Shown one piece after another: positions 47,601-59,600 of a DNA stretch of 64,000 bases. The position numbers were made by a program, and so were the translations under genes. Source of the DNA: Drosophila persimilis (taxonomy: Eukaryota > Arthropoda > Insecta > Diptera > Drosophilidae); contig NW_020825289.1 in assembly GCF_003286085.1 (NCBI RefSeq), positions 21,850,001-21,914,000 on the forward strand, written 5' to 3'. Position 1 is the stretch's first letter, and each line of letters starts with the position of its first letter. The notes beneath the pieces are model-generated. The model did not search any database. It saw only the letters and a list, made by a program, of their open reading frames with translations, and was not told the DNA's origin.

Positions 47601-50600
47601 AATGAGATTGTGCTCAGTTGTCAGGTGCATGGACGCCCCAGTGTCAGTTGGATGCGCGACGATCACACGATCTGCAACAATCGCTACAAGACGGTGGAGG
47701 AGCCCGGTGGCGTTCGGAAGCTGATCATACGCAATCCCATATCCTCCGACTGCGGCATCTTTGCCTGCTATGCGGAGCACGAGGATCGAATCGATTCGAT
47801 CAGCACCTCCATCAGAGCCGCCGACCTCAAGCGTCTCATCACTGTCAGTCCAGACGAAGTGTATGCGATTGCGGATCAGAATGCGTCCAGTTGGTCGCGT
47901 AGTACATCGCATATAAACACAGGAGCTGGTCACGTCAATGGAAATGGAGAGCTTCATCGAGCCGGAGATCACGTCATGCGGAGCGTGGGCAAAGCCAAGC
48001 CGCTCTTCCACGCTCTACTGCACGATCGTACCGTTTCAGAGGGAGTTAATCTCCGGATGGTGTGCGCCGTTTCCGGCGATGAGAACACGCACATCGAGTG
48101 GCTAAAGAACCACAAACCTCTGCCAAGAGACACGCGCTACCAGACCCTCTACCAGAACGGAGAGACCTCGCTGGAAATCTACGCTGCAGTGGCCGACGAC
48201 AGCGGCAACTACACCTGCGCTGCCAGCAACGACTTTGGCGAGAGCCTTACTCACGCCCAACTGCGTGTCTACAAGCACTTTAAGGAAGCTTCACAGCCAA
48301 GTACTTTTACGCAGCCGATTCGAGGTATTGCTCCCTCCCCCCCGTCAAACGAGGATTTCGCCCGCGCCTGCTCATCTTTGCTGTTTGCTGTTTCGCTAAC
48401 CGCTTCTGTACACCCAGTGATTTCTTGACCCTTTGCTAATACTTTTTCTCGTCCTTCCTGTAGACACATATTCTCTCAACGAGAATGAGTTAGTTCTGGA
48501 TTGTCGCGTACGTGGCCAGCCTCGCCCCGATATTACGTGGATGAAGGGGAACGAGATCCTTAGCAGCGATGAGAAGTACCAGATAACCGATCAGGCCGAT
48601 GGGTATGCCAAGCTGGTCATTGTCAACCCCACCGAGAAGGACTCTGGCGTCTACTCGTGCGTGGCCCGCAACGAGGGTGCCGAGAACAAGATGTCTCATC
48701 AAGTGGACTTTAAGGGACGTGAACGGTACACACAGGAGAAGACGTCCGGCTTCTACCATCGTGACCCCAATAAGCCGCACTTCCTCACGCCGCTCGGCAA
48801 TCAGACCGTCTGCGATGGTGGTACTGTAGCCATTTCGGCCGAGTTCATGCAGACAACCACGCCCCTCGAGGTGAAATGGTTGCGAGACCGCCAGGTCGTC
48901 GAAGGTCCCAATGTCCAGGCCCTGGCCGATCGCGGTGTCTACACGCTGACCATCATGAAAGCCACGTCAGAGGTTGAGGGCACCTACACCTGCCGCGCCT
49001 CGAACGCCTACGGACGGATCGAGTCGCATGCCAATGTCGATGTGGCTGTTGGTGCCGAAAAGGACGAACGGCCACCGCTGTTCCTGTCTCGCCCAGATAC
49101 CGAAATGAAGATCGCTGTGGGTGATCCCTTCTCGTTTGCGTTCCGTATTGCCGGCGAACCGAAACCAAAGCGTAAGCGATTGCTCATTGCGTGTGTTTGG
49201 GATCCCCATTCCTACTAATTATATCATTCGATTGCCTCATGTTTCAGTCACGTTCATGAAGGGCACCAAGGACATCACCCAATCGGATCGGGTCAGCAAA
49301 GAGGTATCCGATGACTATACCAGATTCACAGTGCAGCAGGCCCAAATCTCCGACTCGGGCACCTATTTCGTTGTGGCACGTAACAACTTTGGCACGGACA
49401 GGATATTTGTTACCGTCACGGTAAGGTTCCTTGGGATATACATATATAAATATACTCGAACATACCTCTACGAGTATACATATGAATCTGTTGTTGTTTG
49501 CTATCGCTTGTGGCTGTTCCTGAAAGTCTTGCGTCTCTCTCTCTGTATGTGCGCCAAATGCTTTCGCTAACTAACATCTGCTATTATTTCTCTTTTCTTC
49601 TCTGCTTCTGCTTCTCTTCTCTTTTTTATCTAGATTAAAATCCCCAAAAAGAAAGAATAAAGCTTATTAATTATTAAACATATAAATATTTTGCAAATTT
49701 CAAACGCACCAACAAAATACCAACACCAAATATAATTATAGTTAATTACAGTCAACTTTCCTGACTCTCTCTATGTGTTCATTCAAAGCAATATAATATC
49801 GTTCTGACTACAAAACTTATAGGTAAACCCGCGCGCTCGCTCCACAACGCCAACGCAACCTCGCTGGGGCCTACCCCTGGACAGTTACAGCGACACATCG
49901 TATTTCAGAGGTGAGTTCCAGAGTTTACTGCATCCCTACATCTCTGCGTCCCGTATTAAAGAACATATAGATGTGGAAGGAGTAAGCTACTAGGCATACG
50001 AGTGGCAGCCTGCTTGTCATCTATGCGTTCTATGTACACATCCTTCGCTTGTACCCTTTTTGTGTGTGTGGATCATCGTCTTTCTCCCTTCGTTGTCCGT
50101 TGCATCCTTTGTCCTACGTCTGTCTGTTAGTGTGCATCTCTTGTAATACGATATGATGCCAAAGCTTTAGTTGGATCTTTTCCAGATCGGTTCAAGAACC
50201 GCCACAAACCAAAAACGACAAAAGAATCTTCCTGTGAGATCAATGAGATCGATAGATCGATACACCCTGCAGCACACACACAAAATATTTCGTGTATTTA
50301 TCTTTTGTTAGTATTTCTGAACGATTGACTTAATTACTTTTATTATCGTATATAAATAATGTATTATTTAAAGCACAGCAATCCAGCTTATACATTTACG
50401 TAGTGGAAAACAAGAAAATAAAAAAATATTTCTCCGGGGCGTACTGTCTTTCATTTGAGGATCGGATCTCTTGCGGTGTATATACCACCCACCCCTCCCT
50501 TCCATCTACAATCTGTGCACCTCATTCAATTGTTTTTTCTGTTGTTTTTGTTTTTGCCCACTCTCCAGATCCCCCTGGCTGCATATCCACCGAACCTCTG

Positions 50601-53600
50601 GTCGTCGACTCCGGACCCACACACATCTCCCTGTCATGGGGCAAGCCCGTGAGTGCCAACTCGGCTCCAGTCATTGCCTACAAGGTGGAGGCCTGGATTT
50701 TGGGCCACGAGGGCGGCGCCTACTGGCGAGAGCTGGGACTGACGCCGATCAACTCTTTCGACGCCTTCAATCTAAAGCCCAATGTGGAGTACCACTTCCG
50801 GGTCACGCCAAAGAATCGCTACGGCTGGGGCCCGGCCGTCCAGACGAGCTCCGCTCTGCAGGTGGGTGGCGTCGAGTGCCTACCCGAGTTCGTCAAGATC
50901 CTGCCCGGCCAGGTTAAGGCCCTGTTTGGCTCTTCCTTCACTCTCCAGTGCAACATGCGAGGCGCCCCACGTCCCACAGTGACTTGGTACAAGGATGGTA
51001 TTCAGCTGAGCAGCAGTTCTGAGCGCGTAAGGATACGACAGATTGGCTCTACCTGCGCCCTGACCATAGCCACGGTCAGCGATCTGGACTCTGGCCGGTA
51101 CACCTGCGAGGCGACCAACTCCAAGGGCCGTGTCTCCACCTTTGCACGGCTTCAAGTTGTGTCCGACTCGCGGCTGTACGAGGCGGACTCCCGCCTGAAG
51201 GAAATCGCCCATGGACGTAATGTGGCTGAGGTGGGGGATTCGTTGCCAATCTTCACCATGCGTCTGCGGGATCGCCGCGTCCAGGTGACCTATCCAGTGC
51301 GTCTCACCTGCCAGATTGTAGGGTATCCCGTGCCGGAAATTCTATGGTACAAGGATGAGGAGCTGATCAACGCTGACAGGCGACACCTGATCACAGCCGA
51401 TGGGCAGTTCTTTACTCTAGAGATTGCTGCCACAACGCTGGACATGAGCGGCATCTACACCTGCCTGGCCAAAAACGAACTGGGCTCCGTTTCGTGCCAC
51501 TGCAATTTGGTAGTGGATAAAGGCATTCGTGCCTACATCTCGCCTGACTTCTATGTGCCTCTCGATCCGTTCTATGTGTTCCCCGAGGGCTCTGAAATAC
51601 GCCTGTCCACAAAGGTGGAGGCCTACCCAGCCGTAGGTGTCACCTGGCATCGTAATGGCATGCGCCTGCGCCCCAGTCGACGTCTGACCGCCACCCTGGA
51701 CAGCAATGGATACGTTGAGCTAATCATTGCCGAGGCCACTGTGCGGGATGCCGGAATCTATGTGTGCGTGGCCTCCAATGTGGTCGGCAAGGTGGAGACC
51801 ATTTGCCGCGTGGCTATCGAGGAGGAGGAGCACAAAATGGTGCCGCAGCGTTCACTGGAAATACCCAGCATCAAGACGGACGATCTGCCGTAAGTTCTAC
51901 CCAAAAGACAACTGCTTAATGCCTGCTTAATGGTTCCATTTCTCCTTTAAAGTTACTCCAAGGAACCCCTGTTTGTGGTCAAGCCTCGTTCCAGCGAGGC
52001 CTACGAGGGCGACAACGTCATCATATTCTGCGAGGTAGTTGGCGATCCCAAGCCCGAGGTGGTTTGGCTGCGTGATTTTCTGAATGTGAGTACGAGTGAA
52101 ACACGGTCATAGTGCAGGCGCAGGCGCAGCAGAGGCAATAGCAGCCGCAGCTTTCAGCCCCACAGCCACCCAGTCGGTCAGTCAAGTCAGTTGCATTCAC
52201 GGCACCAGCGAATGTGGGTCGTATTCAGTTATCGCTGCCGTTACGCCCGTTACGCGTTACCTTCTCGCGTGCCCATTCTCGTAAAGACGCTCAAGTACAG
52301 GTGAACCAAGAACGTGGGGGCCCTACTGGCATCAGGAAGTGCAAAGTGACTTCCGCCTGATATTTTTTTTATATAAAGTGAGCTCCCAGGGGGCCAGACG
52401 GTAGATTGTGTTTTTTTTCGAATTGCAATAGTTGCTCGTGCGGATAGATTTCAAAAGTTTCGTATTGATCCGTAAACGCGAACAAAGTGTCGAAAAAAGT
52501 AGAAACAATACAGAATCTTCTGCAAAGGTAAACGGAATGTGATATGATGAAGAACAATAGCAGCAGTGGCACACAGGTGCGGCTGCTGCACTTCGTACTC
52601 GGATTACAGACAAATGCGTCATTCTCAGAGCAGAGCATACCAGACCCGACCAGAGGGGCATAGCACCATAGAGACAAACACAACAGATCTTATAAATCCG
52701 ATTCGCTGTCAAACGCTAATTCAAGTTCAGGCCATATCAAATAACAGGCTTGTTCAGCCATCGAAAACTGATACAAACAATTATACGATACGAGTGCAAG
52801 CCAAAAAGGAAAAAAAAAATTATTGCGAGTACTAACAACCGCTGTCGTGTGCAACGTGCAACCAAGGAAGCAGAAGCAGGCAGGCAGGCAGGCAGGAGGA
52901 GGTCAACGTCAACATCAGTTGTCAGCGTATACCTGTTACCAGTTTTCCTATTCGATAGTCTCAAAATTCAATTTTGTGCTTATATGGCCATAAGCTTCAC
53001 CCAAAAACAACAACAACAACCGAGTTCGAACGTCAGCAACAGCCATAGAAACCAGCCTCAGCCTTAGGCATCAGACATTTGTATAAAGATAGTCGTCGTG
53101 ATTCATGCTTATGCGTGATTCCTTATTAACCAGACCGTCCGTTTGTGTTCAAATCTCGGAGTAACCTTGACTCACATGGTGCCTCTATCTGCATCTTTTT
53201 TACGCAGCCGGAGTATTATAAAGACGCGCCACATTTTCGTAGGATTGGCGAGGGCCCAGAGTACAGACTGGAGATACCGAGCGCCAAGTTGGACTTTACC
53301 GGCACCTATTCCGTCATAGCCAGCAATTGCCATGGCGAGGCCAAGGCTGTAATATCGCTACAAATATTTGCCAAAGGTAAGATTACACATTTTTCATTTA
53401 TTGACTAGTCGGGGGATCAGACTCTTTACTCCTACTCCTGGATAGGGGTATTCCCTAATGGGAATATGTTATCTGGGGATAGGTGTTGAGAAGGCGCGGA
53501 AAGACAATGTCCCTCCAAAAGTCGTCGGCCATGGTGATCAGACTGGCCACAAATTCCGGATCGGCTTCCACCCAGACATAGTGCAGGGCCCCGTTCGTCT

Positions 53601-56600
53601 CGAATATGGGACTGAGGACGCAGTAGAGCGCCTTGCTGACATTTGCCACAAACATTTGTATCTGTATTTGAGCCATATATTTGGGTGCTATCGATTCGCC
53701 GGCCTCGAGATACCTTTGAAAGTCCTCCTCGGACTTTGGTGCTTTGATCTCAACAATGTGATCGTCTGTGATTCCATCTGGTGTAGCGCACAAAAACGGA
53801 TAGCTCTCGTGCAGCATCAGTCCGCATTCGACGTACTCTTTATTTTCCAGTTTTTCCGTCTGCTTAAGAATGAATCGCTTGTGCTGCTTCAGCTGCATAC
53901 GGGCATCGGTGTTCGTGTCGCGACCCTTGCAGAACATCATGTTGAATATCTGCTCATCATCCTCGGCCGTTTTGCGAGTAGCCAAAAGGTTTATCATGGA
54001 GCAGCGTATGCGCATGTACTGAGTTTCCACCCACAGCCTCGACTTGTACTGGTTCCTGCTCACATCATTGAGGCTCTCAATGAGACCGATCTGCGCCTGC
54101 TGCTCCATGTGCTGTGCAAAGCCCTGGACATCGTGTATGTTGTACTCGTTTGCCCTCAACAGCACATGATGCACAAAGAGTGTCTCAAACTCATCACTGG
54201 TCTCCACACACTGCCGGTACAGAGCCGATCCACGTCCACAAATAGCTATTTCCTCCAGCACAGTCGAGAGGAAGGCCTGACCATCGCTGTCGTTCATTTT
54301 TTGAGAGCTCGCGTCACTCTGCAGTCGGACTTCATCCTTTGGAATCATATCACATATTTGAATGGCCCGTGTGGGCTCCGTCTGCACTAGCAATTCCAGT
54401 TCGTGCCCCCAAAATTCAACCACAGCAGAGGGTTGTCGCTCCGTACTCTTGTGCAGTAGCCAAAATGTGAAGGCCACAATATGTGGACACACTTCTAAGA
54501 ACAGGAGATTGGTTAATTAATCTTTTTCGCTGGCAAAGAAACTACTGGGACTTCATACCAGAATCGGGGCACCGACTGCATTGGCCCTCGGCAATGGCCC
54601 GCGGGTTGTCGAGAACTTTGATGGCGACATTGGCATGTGTGTCCGTATCGGCAAACTCGGATGCGGAGAATACCATGGCCTTCAGTTCGCAGATGCTGCC
54701 CTTCTGTCGCAATTGCACATAATCAGCTAAGAGATCATTTTTATCCGTCGATCTGCGGACCAGAAATTCCATTAGGAGAGTGCGAGAGAGACAGCAATAG
54801 GTTGCTTACATATTTTGTGACTTTTCGGAGGATGCTGCCAGGCAAAAGTTATACACCATTCCGCTGTTGAGGGTGGGTAAATTGTGGATGGTTGCCTTGC
54901 GGAAGCCAGGATCTATGTCCATGGGAACAATAATCATTCCCTTCATTACGAAATGATTTATAAAGTCGCACTTTTCTGGTACGGGACAAACTTTGACGGC
55001 TAAAAATAAACATTCCGAACAGTGTGACCGTGTTATACATTAGGGGGAAATGGCAAAAACGCCAGCCAGGAGTGAATGTGTCAATTTACACTGCTTTACA
55101 CTGCTTGTCGATTGGCATCTGTTGGTTATCGGGAGTTTGTTCAAAAATGTTATTCGTTTCGCAGATATACTTAAAGATAGCCGCATGGATAAGGTTCACA
55201 CGCGACATGGGTGAGTAACTCTCTCTCATAGGTGCGGCGATTCGGGGCTCAATTATATTTGTACTTTGCAGCAACATCGAGACACTTCCGCGATTCGTCC
55301 GAAACTTGAGAAATTTGCGATGCTGCGATGGCGACGCCATATCGCTGGAGTGTCATGTGGAGGCCATGCCCGAACCGTACATAATCTGGGAGAAGGATGG
55401 TCATGTTGTGCCCAGTGACAGGGACTATGTGATGTCATATGACGGCACAAAGGCCATTTTGAGCATACCCCGCGTCTATCCCGAAGATGAGGGCGAGTAC
55501 ACATGCGTGGCAAAGAACTCCGTGGGACGTACGCTTTCGTCTGCTTGCATTATCGTGGATGTGCCCGAGGAGAAGGAGAACATGCTGAGTCGCCAGCTAA
55601 CGCGGCCAAGCGGCCTGCTCTCTGCCCACTCGACGCCACGCTCCACTCCGCGGTCGACCCCCAATCGAAGCTTCTCGCCCATGCGTCGACTCTCGTACCG
55701 CACCAGCAGCATCGATCTGTCTGGAGTGGCGGAGCGGCGCCGTAGCGATGCCCGTAATGCCTTTACAGCTCCCAAATTCCTTGCCATTCCCTACAACCGC
55801 GTTGTCGAGGAGGGTGACAACGTCCGATTCCAGTGCGCCATTGGAGGCCATCCCACACCCTGGGCCACCTGGGACAAGGACGGGCTGATTGTCACACCCA
55901 CCACGCGCATAGCTGTGAAGGAAGTGGACGATCTGCGCTTCATCGAGATCGATGAGGTGAGCTTCGACGATGCGGGCCTGTACCGCATCACCCTGGAGAA
56001 CGATTTTGGGCGCATTGAGGCCACCGCTCGGCTGGACGTCATCCGAAGCTCACGCTATTCCAAGTCCCCTTCAGTGCGCAGTGTTCGGGCCTCCTCCTCC
56101 CGCCGCAATGCCTATCTACATAGACGAATCATGGGTCCATCGACAGGTAGGCGTATTCCTCTCTTACTCTCGAAATCCATGTCTAAAATCCAATATTGCA
56201 GCTATTGGCGGACGCATGGCTCTGGCAAGCGGCTATCGAGGCTCCTCAGTGCCGTCGGTGAGATTCTACCACAACAACGTGGAGCTGGAGCCCACGGATC
56301 GAGTGCACATTCTGCTGCAGCCGGAGGACTCAATGGCCATGCTCATCGTGGACAATGTGACGCGAGAGGACGAGGGCGTCTACACCTGCATCATAAGCGG
56401 CGATCATGATCCGCTCATTAGTTCCACGAGCGTTACCTTCCACGAACCCAATACTGAACAACAGCGACGTCGCGCTGTCATTGCGGAACCTCTGGCCGAG
56501 ATCACCAAAGCGGTGGAGGGCGAGGCAATCGATCTGTGTTGCCTTATCGACTGCGACCAGCCTTACAGCTACCTTTGGCTACGTAATGGGGAAATTCTAC

Positions 56601-59600
56601 CAGATAGTGACGAGTTTAAGTGAGTATAAGGCGGTGGACTGCAAGGGTATATGGTTTTAGTGCACGGTAGCCCGATAATTAGCCTACGAAGCAGATCTGG
56701 GAACCGAGAATAGGGTATTCTTTCGTCGGTATTACCTACAATCGCAAGCATTTATTAACGTTTTAATTATATATTGCAGCTACATTGATCACGGCAATGG
56801 ATGCCTCTGTCTGCGCCTCAACGAACCATTCGACATTGACTCGGGCACTTACAGCTGTCAGGTGTTTACCTCTTCCTCATCGCCCGAAAGCAATGACATC
56901 CTCCTTCAGAACTCCAACCCAGCCTCAGCCTCAGCCCCGGACAGCGACTGTGACTGCAGCAGCAGCGGGGAGCTATGCGTTTTAGAGCGGGATCTGTCCC
57001 AAAACGACGAGGAGTGCATACAACTATTGAAGACACCGCTGCCCGTGGTCTGTGGAGCGGGAGAGGAGGCGCTTTTCTATGCGCGTGTTTTTCCCTGCAA
57101 AGCGGAAGCTGTCTGGTATCTCAATGGAAAGCCGCTCGCCGACGAGGCGGATGACTCACTGAACATGACGGTGCGTATGCAGGGGGAACAAGCAGTCACA
57201 CAGGGCCTATAAACATTAAGTGGTTCGGTCGCTCGCTGGCCCCAATATGAGTGTGTGGAACGCGGAGAATTTGGATAACTGCCATCTCCAAACAGAGGTC
57301 TTCATTTCAGATTGTACCCTTGCAGAGGGTATTATTTATTAGAGGGTGTGTTTGATAAGCAGAGAAGAAAGAATATTTGATCAGATGAATTGTGTATATA
57401 CACCCGATCAGCGTCCAAAGCTACAGTTACGAAGCCATTGATCACGGATCATAGATCTGTGTCGTTGGAATTTTAGATCTGTTAGGGTATTAAGTGTTTC
57501 GACTCTCGAAGCTAGACTTCTTTTCATTTTCTCTTTGTCGCCTTGCCGCAGGCTGGAACCTCAGCCTCAGATTCGTTCACACCTTGATAGAGATGACGGA
57601 GACAATAACAATAATCATGATTGTTCATATACATATAGGCATGCTCATTTACATATGTACACATCTACAAATCAGAAATTGAAAACAGAGAGCCCCAAAA
57701 GATTGAAATACTGCCGCATGTGCGCTGCATGCAAAACGATGTTAGTGAGGCGTCGCTGCCCGTTCGCTTGCGCTTCCAATCGATGCGCCATGCTCCCGTC
57801 CGGCCGATCGAAGAGGAATGAAACACTCGTTCAGTGGCGCTCAAGCGGCTCACATCAGGTCCAAGAATTCCCCCAGATGTCAACCTGGTTTTAGTTAGGC
57901 AATAGAAACAGCAGTATAATTAGACGCAGCCGCTCAAGGGTGGGACAAGATGTCGAAGGTAGGCGAGTCAAATGGATAACATTTAAGGTGTATCAATATC
58001 GTTTACATTCGCGTAGATAAAATACCTTATAGATAAGGCAGGGCGAGTGTGGCGAGTGCCGCCCATGCACAGGGCACAGGGCCCAGACACTTGCCGTTTT
58101 TGTGCTCCCATGGAAATGGAAATGGAAGTGGAACGAGCGACAGTGAGCGTGAAAGTGCCATTGTCGTCGCGATCGGTTCGGTTCTGGCGTGCTCCCGATT
58201 CTCCGCGACTAATTGGTACGTTGCCATTGAGAGAGGCTTTCAGTGCTGGACTAACCGTTCACCGCGTCGTGTCACATTCCGCCCGATCGGAAACACTTGT
58301 GCACACTATATACTATAGATACGCACATAGTAGTTGTCATAGTGTATGCACATGGTTTACCCATCTGCTTTGAGTTTCCTTGAGTTATAGTGATCATCTC
58401 TTTCTGTTGCAGTTGGAGTCGTATCCAGAGAACGGCATTCGGGTGCTGCGCCTGCGAGACGTACAGCCCTCCAAGAGCGGGGAGATTCGGCTGCAAGTAA
58501 AGCATCCACAGACGGAGCGGCGCATACCCACTGCCCGGACATATACCAGTCTGCTGGTCTTGCCCCTTGTACGGGGCAACAGTAGTAGCAGCAACGGATC
58601 CTCGTCGCTGGCTGCCAGAAGCTGCATTTTGACACGCCCCGAAGATTGCACCGCCCTCATTGGCGGTCATGTGCGGCTGAGCGTGCGCTACGACCCATTC
58701 CCGGGCACCAAAGTCATCTGGTACAAGGCGGTAAGTATAAATCCATCGATTCCATACCCATACCCAAATAGGGCAAATAGGGCTCTCAGAGAAGTGACCA
58801 AGTGACGAAGGAGTATGTGTTTGGTATGCGTATGGTAATTTGTCCGGTTTCGTTGCGCAACAATGTCTTGACCCAATTAGGCCAGAGCAGGCCGCTGGCC
58901 GCAGTTAGTGGGGATTATGGGTATAAGTATTGTACTCTCATTGTTATGGCCATGATCCGTATCATTCTTTATCTGTCATAAGCCAGCACAAGACGCCCCT
59001 CTATATTTAGCTCTATCTTTAGCTCCCCCTATGGGCACAGCCCAGACCCAGACTGTGTCACGATCAGCTTGCGGTATTGACGTATGCCGCCCGGCTACGT
59101 AATGGTTCCAAACCGCAAATGCGAACCGAGACGAACGTGTTTTTGCGCCACACGAAGGTTGGCCAGAGCTTAACCCAACACTCACACATCAAAATATGGG
59201 TATCTCTTTTTTACAGTGCCGTGCCATTGTCGAGGGTTCCAATGTGACGATCCGTACGAGCGCTCAACAGTCGACGCTCTACATAACGGACATCTCGGCC
59301 GATGACAGCGGCAAGTACACGGTAGAAATAATGAATGACTACGGCGTGGAGGCAGCGGCCGCCTCGGTGGCCGTTGAGGGACCACCAGAGCCACCCAGCG
59401 GACAGCCGAGTGTATCCCCCGGTCCAGATCGCATGGCGGTGGCATGGTGTGGACCGCCTTACGATGGCGGCTGCATGATTACGGGCTTCATGTGAGTATC
59501 TCTGACAAGTCTTTCCCCAGAAACCACACTGACCGAATGTGACCGACCACACTGAACTTTTTCTTGCAGCATTGAAATGCAGAGCTGCGATCCTGTGAAC

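Noticed and set aside
53458-54390. 310-codon plus-strand frame within the nested gene region
   Set aside because: It is the complement of the nuclease exon; the minus strand has the recognisable PD-(D/E)XK motifs and phase-matched introns.
54849-55040. ATG at 55013 as the start of the nested nuclease
   Set aside because: It is out of frame with the nuclease and would lie upstream of the start site expected from Motif 1 spacing; the ATG at 54946 fits better.
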